DNA of 64,000 bases, taken from assembly GCA_050180485.1 (NCBI GenBank), contig JBFXED010000003.1, positions 82,450-146,449 of the forward strand, written 5' to 3'. Shown piece by piece: positions 18,637 to 26,600 of this stretch. Both the position numbers and the translations under genes were made by a program. This DNA is from CADEGL01 sp050180485 (GTDB lineage Bacteria; Pseudomonadota; Alphaproteobacteria; CADEGL01). Position 1 is the stretch's first letter. Every line of letters starts with the position of its first letter. A model generated the notes under the pieces. That model was not told the origin of the DNA and searched no databases. It was given only the letters and a program-made list of their open reading frames with translations.

Positions 18637-19731
18637 CTACTTCAGGACCCACTCGTTGAAGCGGGTGATTTCCTCGTCCTTGGCCTTGCCCCAGTAATCG
18701 TCGTCGATCTTCAGCATGCTTTGCATGTACTTGGGGTTGGTCGGCAGAAGCTCGGCGCGCTTCGGATCGATGTATTTGTAGGCGTTCGGATTCGTCGGGC
18801 CGTAGGTCATGTCCTTCGTCCACGCGGCCTGACGCTGGGCGTTCAGCGCGAACTTGATGAACTTGCGGCAGGCATCGACGTTGGGGCCGCCTTTCAGGAT
18901 GGCCCAGCCCTCATAGCTCCACAGTGCCTGGTTCCACGAGATCGCCACCGGCCCGCCTTCGTCGGCCGCCGCCTGGGCGCGGCCGTTCCAGGTCACGCAC
19001 ATATCGACTTCGCCGGTCTTCAGCATCTGCGAGGTCTGGGCACCGCCGGTCCACCAGATGGAAACATCGGGCTTCAGCGCATCCAGCTTCTTGAGCGCGC
19101 GCGTCGCGTCGCACGGATAGACCTTGTCCTTCGCCACGCCGTCGGCCAACAGCGCGATCTCGTACATGTCCTGGGGCGACTTGCGCACGCCGCGCCGACC
19201 GGGGATGCGCTTCGTGTCCCACAAATCCTTCCAGCCACCGGTTGGCGCCGGCGCCTTGGCGGGATAGACATCGGTGCGGTACGCCAGAATCGTGGCATAG
19301 ACCTCGGCGCCTATCATGTAGGGCGATTTGTATTGTGCGGGTATTTCCTGGACCTCTGGCTCCTTGTCCATCTCGAGCTTCTCGAGATAGCCGCCTGCGA
19401 CCAGAAGATTGGCTGCCGCCGGCGTGATGTCGGCCATGTCCCAAGTATAGGTCTTGGTCTCGACCATGGCCTTGATCAGCGCGGTGGGCTCGTGCTGGCC
19501 CGCGACGCCGACGGCCTCAATGCCAGTCTCTTTGGTGAAGGGCGTGTAGAACGCGTCCTGGAATGCCTTGGTGAACGGCCCGCCGGGGTCGCGGATGACG
19601 ATGCGCTGGGCCGCGCGCGTCTTGCGCGGCACGAGGACCGTGGGGAACGCCAGCGCCGCGGCGCCGGTACCCATGACCGCCAGCACCCGCCGGCGATTTG
19701 TCACCAGGGATTTGTCCGTGATCTTGCTCAT
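18637..19731 (-). CDS. ABC transporter periplasmic solute-binding protein (spermidine/putrescine-like family)
   Basis: A 364-residue exported binding protein. The N terminus (MSKITDKSLVTNRRRVLAVM, then a Gly/Ala-rich core) is a Tat-like signal with three arginines. The mature part follows the extracellular solute-binding protein family 1/PotD pattern: RIVIRDPGGPFTKAFQDAFY near the start and VSIWWTGGAQTSQMLKTGEVD in the middle. The ATG at 19731 has AGAAGGAAC right before it on the - strand. No permease or ATPase genes are next to it, so it must work with components encoded elsewhere. A LacI-type operator candidate lies 38 bases upstream and a clear terminator follows. The ligand is unknown; the neighbouring amidohydrolases suggest a nitrogenous compound. 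Confidence 0.85.
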   Translation of the reverse strand: MSKITDKSLVTNRRRVLAVMGTGAAALAFPTVLVPRKTRAAQRIVIRDPGGPFTKAFQDAFYTPFTKETGIEAVGVAGQHEPTALIKAMVETKTYTWDMADITPAAANLLVAGGYLEKLEMDKEPEVQEIPAQYKSPYMIGAEVYATILAYRTDVYPAKAPAPTGGWKDLWDTKRIPGRRGVRKSPQDMYEIALLADGVAKDKVYPCDATRALKKLDALKPDVSIWWTGGAQTSQMLKTGEVDMCVTWNGRAQAAADEGGPVAISWNQALWSYEGWAILKGGPNVDACRKFIKFALNAQRQAAWTKDMTYGPTNPNAYKYIDPKRAELLPTNPKYMQSMLKIDDDYWGKAKDEEITRFNEWVLK

Positions 19732-19768
19732 GTTCCTTCTCCGAATTTTCCTTGCCGGCGGCGCCATT

Positions 19769-19784
19769 ATGACAGCGTTATCAT
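19769..19784. promoter_or_regulatory. Candidate LacI-family operator upstream of the solute-binding protein gene
   Basis: ATGACAGCGTTATCAT is an imperfect 16-base palindrome with the central CG typical of LacI-family sites. It matches 12 of 16 bases of the site at 20907-20922 in front of the lacI-type gene. It lies 38 bases upstream of the solute-binding protein start, in the promoter zone. Confidence 0.6.
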
Positions 19785-19824
19785 AGCGGTGAAAGGGGCG
19801 GTCGCTGATCGTGGCGGGCCTTCC

Positions 19825-20901
19825 CTACGTGCTTTCGCGCTGGATGACGTCGAAACCCAGATCGACGATCTTGGGCACGCGCGTGTTGCCGGCGATCCGC
19901 TCCAACAGCAGTTCCGCCGCGCGTTTGCCCATGGCGTGACGTGGAATCCGCACGGTGGTCAGCGCGGGCTGCACGACGGTGGACAGGTCGCTGTCGCCGA
20001 AGCCCGCGATGGCGACCTTCTGGGGCACCTGCCAGCCGCGCTTTTGGCATTCCATCAAGGCGCCTGCCGCCATGACGTCGTTGCCGAAGAAGATGGCTTC
20101 GATGTCGGGGCGCTTTTCAATCAATTCCACCAGCGCGGCGGCGCCGGACTGGAAATCGAGCCGTCCACTGGCGAACAAATTCTCGTCGACGCCCAGGCTG
20201 GAATCGCGCAAGGCCTTGCGGTGCCCTTCGCGCCGGTCGCGCGTGCGATCGTTGTCGCGCATGGCCGCGCCGATCAGCGGACTCACGAAGGCGATCTTTT
20301 TGTACCCCAGCCGCACCAGATGGCGCGTCATGGCGTATGCCGCGTCGAAATTGGAGAAGCCGATACACAAATCTATGGGGTTTTGCGTCAAGCCCCAGAA
20401 CTCGACTGTCGGAACGGCCATGCCCGTCAGCAGGCGGCGCACCTCCGGACTGTGGGATACGCCGGTCAGGATCAGTCCGGCTGCGCGATGGGCCAGGAAA
20501 TCGCGCACCAGCCGTTCCTCCTCTTCCTCCGAATAGTCGGAGACGCCCAAGAGAAGCTGGTATTCGTGCTCTCCGAGCGTGTCATAGAAGCCGTGGATGG
20601 CTTCGGAGAAACCGATATCCATGATCGTCGGCACGATGATGCCGATGGTCGTGGTTTTGCGCGAAGCTAGCGCCCCCGCGTTGAAGTTGCGCACATAGCC
20701 GATCTTCTTCACTGCCCGCGCGATGCGGCCCCGCGTTTCCTCGGCAACGATGCCGGGGTTGCGCAAGGCGCGCGACACGGTGATGGGCGACACACCCGCC
20801 ATCCGCGCGACCTCTTCCAGCCGCGCCGCACGGGGCGCACCCGTCTCGCCGTTGCGTTTGCGTTTTCTGAGCGGCTTCCGGACGGCTACTTTCCTGGCCA
20901 T
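19825..20901 (-). CDS. LacI family transcriptional regulator
   Basis: A 358-residue repressor-type regulator. The N-terminal helix-turn-helix is preceded by a basic stretch of about 25 residues and reads RLEEVARMAGVSPITVSRAL, with the hinge helix region NFNAGALASRKTTTIGIIVP. The rest is the periplasmic-binding-protein-like effector domain, ending TTVRIPRHAMGKRAAELLLE. It resembles the GntR (gluconate) branch, but the effector cannot be named. A palindrome at 20907-20922 sits 6 bases upstream of its start, suggesting autoregulation. The same type of site lies ahead of the solute-binding gene. The divergent operon starting at 21037 shares this short upstream region and could be a further target. 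Confidence 0.9.
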   Translation of the reverse strand: MARKVAVRKPLRKRKRNGETGAPRAARLEEVARMAGVSPITVSRALRNPGIVAEETRGRIARAVKKIGYVRNFNAGALASRKTTTIGIIVPTIMDIGFSEAIHGFYDTLGEHEYQLLLGVSDYSEEEEERLVRDFLAHRAAGLILTGVSHSPEVRRLLTGMAVPTVEFWGLTQNPIDLCIGFSNFDAAYAMTRHLVRLGYKKIAFVSPLIGAAMRDNDRTRDRREGHRKALRDSSLGVDENLFASGRLDFQSGAAALVELIEKRPDIEAIFFGNDVMAAGALMECQKRGWQVPQKVAIAGFGDSDLSTVVQPALTTVRIPRHAMGKRAAELLLERIAGNTRVPKIVDLGFDVIQREST

Positions 20902-20906
20902 AGCTT

Positions 20907-20922
20907 ATGGTAGCGTTAACAC
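20907..20922. promoter_or_regulatory. Candidate LacI-family operator between lacI-type gene and the 21037 operon
   Basis: ATGGTAGCGTTAACAC has the same core as the site at 19769-19784 (shared AGCGTTA). It lies directly upstream of the regulator's start codon in the 135-base divergent region, so it could control the regulator and the + strand operon. Confidence 0.6.
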
Positions 20923-21036
20923 ATCGTTGACGCGATGGGGCTCTTGTCTAAAGATGGCCCCCGATTTCTGCACCCTTCCCATATCCCAGCCAGTCCGCAG
21001 CGTCATCGCACGCCCGATTTTTCAGGAGAGAGACCC

Positions 21037-22104
21037 ATGGCCGAAGAAACCCTCGAAACCACACGGAAGCGCTGTGTGCTCTCGACCAAGCTGTGGGGCC
21101 GCACTTTCTCGGGCCTCACCTGCATGACCTTCCGCCATCGCGGCGCCGAGACCCTGCACAAGCTATGGTTCAATGTGCTGACTGGCCACCAGGTCGGCCA
21201 TTACCACGAAGGCCTCAAGCTGCTCGGCATCGACAAGGATCCGCCGGCAGTCGCCGCGGCCAAGTATCACTATCTGACCAATCAGATCGGCGGTCTCGAC
21301 ATGGAGTATGTCGAGGAATCGCAGAAGAAAGTTTGGATCCGCTACGTTGCGCCGATGTGGACCTACAACGGCGTGGCGCTGCTGGCGCTACCCGGCACGG
21401 TGCGCCGCACGATCTTCTCGGCTTGGCATCCGCGCAACGGCAAGCTGATGGGCTGCCCCAAGCTCGGCTATGTCGGCACCAAGTTCATCATGGAGGGCGA
21501 CCCGTACGACGAGGGTTACTTCATGGAATACGACCATGACCTCGCCCCCGAAGAGATCATGCAATACAAGACCGTGCAGCATACGCCGGAGTTCGATCCG
21601 GCCAAGGCGCCGAAGCTCGATCCGAAAGTCTGGCCGGAGGCGCGCCTTCTGAAGGCGCAGCGCAACTTCTCGGGCGGTTACGTCAACACGACCATCGAAT
21701 GCCTCAACAACATGGTGGGTGAGGCGGTGACTTATTTCATCGCAGGTCAGACCGCTCGCCATTTGGCCGTGCAGTACATCTACGAGTTGCAGGCGATGGC
21801 CGGTCTTTCGGGCCGCGACGTTGGCTCGATCACGAAGCTGTTCGCCACGCTGCTCGACGCCTGTTACCAGGACTTCACGGTCGAGAAGCTCAGCGACAAG
21901 AAGCACCGCATCGTGCTCAAGAGCTATCGTCCGTTCGGCGACGACGCACCGGAAGCCCTGCGCCACGCCAATTTCGAATTCCAGTCCATGGGCACGCGCG
22001 TGCTGAACGGCCGTGTGTCGGCGACGCGCCAGCGCGAGGCCGTCGGCGGCGCCAAGACGGCCGAGGTGTGGGAGTTCGAGGACACGGGCCGCTGGCTGTA
22101 CTGA
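21037..22104 (+). CDS. Uncharacterised 355-residue protein heading a CoA-ligase operon
   Basis: I do not recognise this family. The protein is cytoplasmic by appearance (no signal peptide, no membrane segment). It is rich in aromatic residues and histidines in its first third (LHKLWFNVLTGHQVGHYHEG, KYHYLTNQIGG). A middle region holds PKLGYVGTKFIMEGDPYDEG, followed by a helical C-terminal third (ARHLAVQYIYELQAMAGLSG). GGAGAG lies 7 bases before the ATG at 21037. It is the first gene of a tight operon: the SucC-like gene begins 7 bases after its stop, and a SucD-like subunit and an acyl-CoA ligase follow. A role in making or transforming the acid that is then CoA-activated is a reasonable inference, not a demonstration. 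Confidence 0.7.
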   Translation: MAEETLETTRKRCVLSTKLWGRTFSGLTCMTFRHRGAETLHKLWFNVLTGHQVGHYHEGLKLLGIDKDPPAVAAAKYHYLTNQIGGLDMEYVEESQKKVWIRYVAPMWTYNGVALLALPGTVRRTIFSAWHPRNGKLMGCPKLGYVGTKFIMEGDPYDEGYFMEYDHDLAPEEIMQYKTVQHTPEFDPAKAPKLDPKVWPEARLLKAQRNFSGGYVNTTIECLNNMVGEAVTYFIAGQTARHLAVQYIYELQAMAGLSGRDVGSITKLFATLLDACYQDFTVEKLSDKKHRIVLKSYRPFGDDAPEALRHANFEFQSMGTRVLNGRVSATRQREAVGGAKTAEVWEFEDTGRWLY

Positions 22105-22111
22105 GCCGCCC

Positions 22112-22987
22112 GTGATCCTGACCGACGAAGAGGGCAAGCGGCTCCTCGCTGCGCGCGGCGTTGCCGTGGCGGGCGAGGGGGCCGCGCTCGGCCGCGTGGT
22201 CCTGCGGCTCGACCGCGACCGGCGCTGTCACGCGCTGGTCGTGGAGCGGGACGGCAAGTCGCTGTCCCTCTTCATCGACCCGTTCACCGGACTTCTGGCC
22301 TTCGTCCTGCGCCGCGCGGCCAAGCATCTGGCCGTGCCGGAGGCGGGCCGCACGTCGTTCGAGGCGCTGGTGCGCGCGCTGTATGCGGTGGCTTTGTCCG
22401 ATGCGCTGCGCATCGAGATCGATCCCGTGTTGGCGCGCCCGGACGGCACGATCGCCGTGGGCCGCACCTCCATGGAGTTCGACCGGATCGCGCGTTTCCG
22501 CCATCCGGAATGGGCGGAATATGGCGAGCGCTTGCCAGGCACGGAGGCCGAGCAGGCCTTCATGCGCCTCGGCGCCGTCGCGGCCGAACCCGACCCCAAC
22601 GGCCGCATCGTGGCCGTGGTCAGCGGTGCGGGCCTGATGATGACCGTGCTCGACATGCTGACCGCCATGAAGGCCACCGTGCGCTGCGTGGTCGACATGC
22701 AGGGTCTGCCGCTGCAGGGCGTCGAGGTCATGCGCTCGATCTTCGAGAATGCGGGCCGCATGTCGCCCAAGATCACCTTGATCGGCGGCCGCTTCCAAGC
22801 GCCGGTCGCCGACCGTTTCGCCGAGGCCGTGATCGCCGCCAACAAGCTGGCGCCGCTCACGGGCCGTGTCGTGACCTGGATCGCAGGCAACCGCGCGCCC
22901 GAGGCGCAGGCCATGTTCGCCGCCGCCGGTTTCGAGCCGCACGACGACATGCGCGACGCGCTGGCCGCCGTGGCTAAGGATCGTTGA
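22112..22987 (+). CDS. SucC-like succinyl-CoA ligase beta subunit, shortened ATP-grasp domain
   Basis: A 291-residue protein with the layout of succinyl-CoA ligase beta but about 100 residues shorter. The start (LTDEEGKRLLAARGVAV) resembles the first helix of the ATP-grasp domain. The segment then jumps to the equivalent of the strand with FIDPFTGLLAF, and IEIDP (Glu102, Asp104) stands where SucC has the metal-binding E-I-N-P. From about residue 165 (VAVVSGAGLMMTVLDMLTAM) it follows the C-terminal ligase-CoA domain. The nucleotide-binding glycine/lysine-rich part of ATP-grasp appears missing. The GTG start at 22112 is the only reasonable one, 7 bases after the previous stop. It presumably pairs with the SucD-like protein 7 bases downstream. 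Confidence 0.75.
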   Translation: MILTDEEGKRLLAARGVAVAGEGAALGRVVLRLDRDRRCHALVVERDGKSLSLFIDPFTGLLAFVLRRAAKHLAVPEAGRTSFEALVRALYAVALSDALRIEIDPVLARPDGTIAVGRTSMEFDRIARFRHPEWAEYGERLPGTEAEQAFMRLGAVAAEPDPNGRIVAVVSGAGLMMTVLDMLTAMKATVRCVVDMQGLPLQGVEVMRSIFENAGRMSPKITLIGGRFQAPVADRFAEAVIAANKLAPLTGRVVTWIAGNRAPEAQAMFAAAGFEPHDDMRDALAAVAKDR

Positions 22988-22994
22988 GGTAATC

Positions 22995-23864
22995 ATGGCG
23001 ATCCTGACCGGACCCAAAACGCGCGTCATCGTGCAAGGTATCACGGGCAATGTCGGCAGCGGCTTCGCGCGCCGTCTCGCAGCCTCGGGCTCGACCGTCG
23101 TCGGTGGTGTGACACCCGGCCGAGGCGGGCGCGAGGTCGATGGCCTGCCTGTGTTCGATTCTTGCCACGAAGCTGTTGCCGCCACCGGCGCCGACACGAG
23201 TTTCATGTGCGTGCCGGCGCCCTTCGCCTTCGACGCCTGCCACGAGGCGGTCGACGCGGGCATCAAGCTGGTCGTCCTCTATATCGAGAACATCCCCTTC
23301 CTCGATGCGCTGCGCATGACGGCCTATGCGCGCACGCGGGGAACTGTGGTGCTGGGCCCGAACTCCGCCGGCTGCGTCACGCCGGGTGGGGTCAATCTTT
23401 CGGAGCTCGACCCCAAGTTCCTGCTCAAGGGTAATATCGGCGTGGTCGCGAAAAGCGGCGCCATGTGCGCCGAATCCGCGAACTATCTGCGCGAGGAGGG
23501 GCTCGGCGTCACCACCATCGTCTCGATCGGCGGCGACCCGGTGCTGGGCGCCTATCACTGCGACATCCTGGAACGCTTCGAGGCCGACCCCGAAACCAAG
23601 GGTGTCGTCATGGTGGGCGAGATCGGCGGCCGCTCGGAATACGATGCGGCCCCTTTCGTGAAGACGATGACGAAGCCCGTCGTCGCCGTCATTATCGGCG
23701 GCTCCGCGCCGGCGGACCGCCAGATGGGGCATCTGGGCGCGCGCCTCGGCGCGGAGGAAGAGAATGCACCCGCCAAGCGCGCCGTCCTGGCCGCGGCCGG
23801 GGCGCATCTGGGCGATAACGTGACCGAAGTGGGCCGCTTGATGCGGCGGGCCCTCGGCGGCTGA
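22995..23864 (+). CDS. SucD-like succinyl-CoA ligase alpha subunit (CoA-binding)
   Basis: A 289-residue protein matching SucD in length and order. The CoA-binding Rossmann domain (VIVQGITGNVGSGFARRLAA) comes first, followed by the GPNSAGCVTPGG segment. The ligase domain has GVVAKSGAMCAE and IVSIGGDPVLGA. The phosphohistidine segment DRQMGHLGA carries His246, the residue that is phosphorylated in SucD. It therefore looks catalytically equipped, unlike its partner. It is probably the CoA-binding half of a dedicated acyl-CoA synthetase for a substrate other than succinate; the usual sucCD pair would sit in the TCA-cycle operon. A further acyl-CoA ligase gene starts 10 bases downstream. Confidence 0.85.
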   Translation: MAILTGPKTRVIVQGITGNVGSGFARRLAASGSTVVGGVTPGRGGREVDGLPVFDSCHEAVAATGADTSFMCVPAPFAFDACHEAVDAGIKLVVLYIENIPFLDALRMTAYARTRGTVVLGPNSAGCVTPGGVNLSELDPKFLLKGNIGVVAKSGAMCAESANYLREEGLGVTTIVSIGGDPVLGAYHCDILERFEADPETKGVVMVGEIGGRSEYDAAPFVKTMTKPVVAVIIGGSAPADRQMGHLGARLGAEEENAPAKRAVLAAAGAHLGDNVTEVGRLMRRALGG

Positions 23865-23874
23865 AGGAACTTCC

Positions 23875-25446
23875 ATGACGCAGATCCGCGACGACATCAC
23901 GATCCGCCGGGAACTCGAGGAGGCGGCGCGCAGCCAATCCGACCGCGTCTATCTGATCTTCGAGGATGTGCCGGTCACGGTCGCGGAGCTCAACCGGCGC
24001 GTGAATCGCTTGGCCAACGGCATGGCCAAGTTGGGCCTGAAGCAGGGCGACCGCGTCGCCGTCATGCTGCCCAACCACCCCGACCACATCTACGCGTTTT
24101 TGGCTTGTATCAAGTTGGGCGTGATCCAGGTGCCGGTGAATGCGCATCTGCGCGGAGCCAGCCTGGAGTATCTGATCGAGCATGCCGAGCCGCGCGCGCT
24201 CATCGCCGACACGATTTACGCCGAGCAGCTTCTGCCGGCGCTCGCGCGCACCAATTGCGAGATCGTGATCTGGCGCAACGGCACGGCCGCGGTTCCCAAG
24301 GCCAAGGTCCTGGCCCTCGACGACGTGATGCAGAGCGGCCATGACGGCCCGCCGCCGGGCGATCCCAAGTCCGGCGACACGATCTCGCTCAGCTATACCT
24401 CAGGCACGACCGGTCCGCCCAAGGGCGTGCAGGTGACGGACAAGATGTTCCGCGCCTCGGCCTGGGCGGCCTCCATCGTGGCCGACCTGAAGCCCAAGGA
24501 TGTCTGCTTTCTGTGGGAGCCGCTGTTCCATATCGGCGGCAGCCAGATGATCGTCGCCGCCATCGAGCACGATGTGACTATCGCGCTCGTGGACCGTTTC
24601 AGCGCGTCGAAATTCTGGGATCAGGTCAACCATTACAAGGCGACGCAGATCCATTATCTCGGCGGCATCCTTTCGATTCTCCTGAAGCAGCCGCCGCGTC
24701 CCGACGACGGCAAATCGACCGCGCGCGTGGCCTGGGGCGGCGGCGCGCCGCCCAACGTGTGGGAGGCGTTCGTCAAGCGCTTCAAGCTCGAGGTGCGCGA
24801 GAACTACGGCATGAGCGAATGCTCGAGCATCACGCTGGCCAACACCGACGGCACCTTCGGCCGCGTCGGCAAGCCGCTGCCCTATTTCGAGGTGCGCATC
24901 GCCGACGACGAGGGCAAGCCGCTCGGCCCCGAGCAGATGGGCGAAATCGTCGTGCGCGAGAAATCGCCCGGCTACATCATGAAAGGTTATTTCCGGAATC
25001 CGGAGGCCACCAGTCGCGCGCTGCGCGACGGCTGGATGTACACGGGCGATCTCGGTTCCTACGACGAGAAGGGCTATTTCCGCTTTCTCGGCCGCAAGAA
25101 GGACGCCATCCGTCGCCGCGGCGAGAATGTCTCGGCCTGGGAGGTCGAGCGCGTGCTCGGCGAACATCCCAGCGTCGCGGAATGCGCCATCGTCGGCGTG
25201 GATGTCGAGATGGGCGAGCAGGAGATCAAAGCCTTCGTGCGTCCGATGGAAGGGGCGAAGCCCGATCCGCTGGAGCTGATCAAATTTTGCGAGAAGCGTT
25301 TGGCCTATTTCCAGGTGCCGCGCTACATCGCCTTCGTCGACAGCTTCGCCAAGACCGCGACCGACCGCGTTCAGAAAGAAAAGCTGTCCAAGAAGGCGGA
25401 CGATTCCTGGGACCTGGAAAAGTCGGGCTACAAGCTGTCGCGCTAG
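23875..25446 (+). CDS. AMP-forming acyl-CoA ligase (CaiC-like)
   Basis: A 523-residue adenylate-forming enzyme that would attach CoA to a carboxylic acid. The motifs are SLSYTSGTTGPPKGVQVT (P-loop), ENYGMSECSSITL, YTGDLGSYDEKGYFRFLG and RRRGENVSAWEVE. The overall look is of the carnitine/crotonobetaine-CoA ligase group. An odd point is the C-terminal catalytic motif, which reads TATDRVQKEKL, so the usual T-G-K lysine is Arg; related CaiC-type enzymes can also vary here. It is the last gene of the 21037 operon. Its stop overlaps by 4 bases that of a YeeE-family gene on the opposite strand. A CaiB-type CoA-transferase lies just beyond that gene. Confidence 0.88.
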   Translation: MTQIRDDITIRRELEEAARSQSDRVYLIFEDVPVTVAELNRRVNRLANGMAKLGLKQGDRVAVMLPNHPDHIYAFLACIKLGVIQVPVNAHLRGASLEYLIEHAEPRALIADTIYAEQLLPALARTNCEIVIWRNGTAAVPKAKVLALDDVMQSGHDGPPPGDPKSGDTISLSYTSGTTGPPKGVQVTDKMFRASAWAASIVADLKPKDVCFLWEPLFHIGGSQMIVAAIEHDVTIALVDRFSASKFWDQVNHYKATQIHYLGGILSILLKQPPRPDDGKSTARVAWGGGAPPNVWEAFVKRFKLEVRENYGMSECSSITLANTDGTFGRVGKPLPYFEVRIADDEGKPLGPEQMGEIVVREKSPGYIMKGYFRNPEATSRALRDGWMYTGDLGSYDEKGYFRFLGRKKDAIRRRGENVSAWEVERVLGEHPSVAECAIVGVDVEMGEQEIKAFVRPMEGAKPDPLELIKFCEKRLAYFQVPRYIAFVDSFAKTATDRVQKEKLSKKADDSWDLEKSGYKLSR

Positions 25447-26456
25447 GCTTCGCGCGCTTCGAGATAGCGCAAGCCCAGCACGGCGCCCGCGACGATCGCC
25501 GCCCAGGCGACGAGCGAGCCGAACGCCAGAATCGACACGCCTGTGACGGCCTGGCCGATGGTGCAACCCAGCGCCAGCGTGCCGCCGATCCCCATGAGGG
25601 CGCCGCCCGCGGCGTGATGCACCGCATCGGTCGCATCCGCGAACCATTCAACGCGCACGCGCCAGGGAAAGGCGACGGATAGGAACGCGCCGAGGACCAA
25701 CCCCAGCGCGCCCGCCGCGCCGAAGCTCGGTGTGAGTTCGCCGAACGGCATCACGAAATTGAATGAATCGGGCGCGGCGCCGGTTTCGCTCGTGACAAGC
25801 CAGCCGAAGCAAACGGCGAAACCAAACGCGGCGCCGGCGCCCAGATCGCGGGGCGATGCGCGAAAGTTCGCGTTACCGAGGCAGATCCACAGCAACAGAA
25901 TGCCGAGCAGAGCCGCCAGTGCTGTGTGCAGCGTCGACGCGGATATTCCGAGAGACGGCGCCAGGAGCGATGCCACATCTTGACTCGATGAAGTGGAGAG
26001 GACATTCGCGAAGCCGTTCAGGAACTGCCGCAAGGGAGCAAGTGGCCCCTGCGCGGTCAGCCAGGCGAACAGCGCCACCATCGCGATCACCAGTAGCGCC
26101 TTGGGGCTGCCGGCGCCCAGCCGCACCAGCGAGCGTTGCACGCAGCCACCGGCCAAGGTCATGCCGAAGCCGAACAGCACTCCGCCGACCGCGGCGGCAA
26201 GCCAGCCGAAGGACGGCGAGAGATAGGGCGCGCTCTCTAGCCGGACGAGCCCGAGCAGGCCGAGACCCTCGGTGCCCAGCACGGCGATGGCGATGGCCAG
26301 AAGCCAGGCGCGGAAGCGCCGCGCGTCATCCATCAGCAGGATGTCGGTGATCCCGCCCATGACGCAGAAATTGGCGCGCAAGCCCACCCAGCCCAGGACG
26401 AGGCCGCCGGCCAAGCCCGCAAGAAGTGTAAGGATTTCCGGGGAATTACCAGCCAT
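25443..26456 (-). CDS. YeeE/YedE family membrane transporter (thiosulfate/sulfur uptake type)
   Basis: A 337-residue integral membrane protein with about nine hydrophobic segments. It carries the three cysteines that line the pore in the YeeE thiosulfate transporter: Cys31 in LRANFCVMGG, Cys105 in LAGGCVQRSL and Cys298 in LALGCTIGQA. Transport of thiosulfate or another small sulfur compound is therefore likely. The frame is open far upstream, but the ATG at 26456 starts directly on the first helix and everything upstream belongs to the divergent CoA-transferase. No rhodanese or TusA gene accompanies it. It converges on the acyl-CoA ligase gene with a 4-base overlap. A TsdA-like cytochrome lies elsewhere in the window. 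Confidence 0.85.
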   Translation of the reverse strand: MAGNSPEILTLLAGLAGGLVLGWVGLRANFCVMGGITDILLMDDARRFRAWLLAIAIAVLGTEGLGLLGLVRLESAPYLSPSFGWLAAAVGGVLFGFGMTLAGGCVQRSLVRLGAGSPKALLVIAMVALFAWLTAQGPLAPLRQFLNGFANVLSTSSSQDVASLLAPSLGISASTLHTALAALLGILLLWICLGNANFRASPRDLGAGAAFGFAVCFGWLVTSETGAAPDSFNFVMPFGELTPSFGAAGALGLVLGAFLSVAFPWRVRVEWFADATDAVHHAAGGALMGIGGTLALGCTIGQAVTGVSILAFGSLVAWAAIVAGAVLGLRYLEAREA

Positions 26457-26600
26457 GCGCGGCGTGTCTCGGGGGTTCCCTTGGATCGCCGGATCGGCTA
26501 GGTTCGCATCCGCGCCTGAGCCCCAGTCCGGGCCGCCATTATGGACCAAACCCATGGTTGAACGCTTGCGTGTTCGCGCCCCGCGCGCCGGACGGTTTTT

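Noticed and set aside
16988..18823. 611-codon - strand frame over the amidohydrolase genes
   Set aside because: Arg/His/Ala-rich shadow typical of GC-rich antisense frames; the + strand carries two full enzymes with intact metal motifs.
18721..20670. 649-codon + strand frame opposite the solute-binding protein and LacI genes
   Set aside because: No domain, His/Arg-rich composition; the - strand has complete families with signal peptide, terminator and helix-turn-helix.
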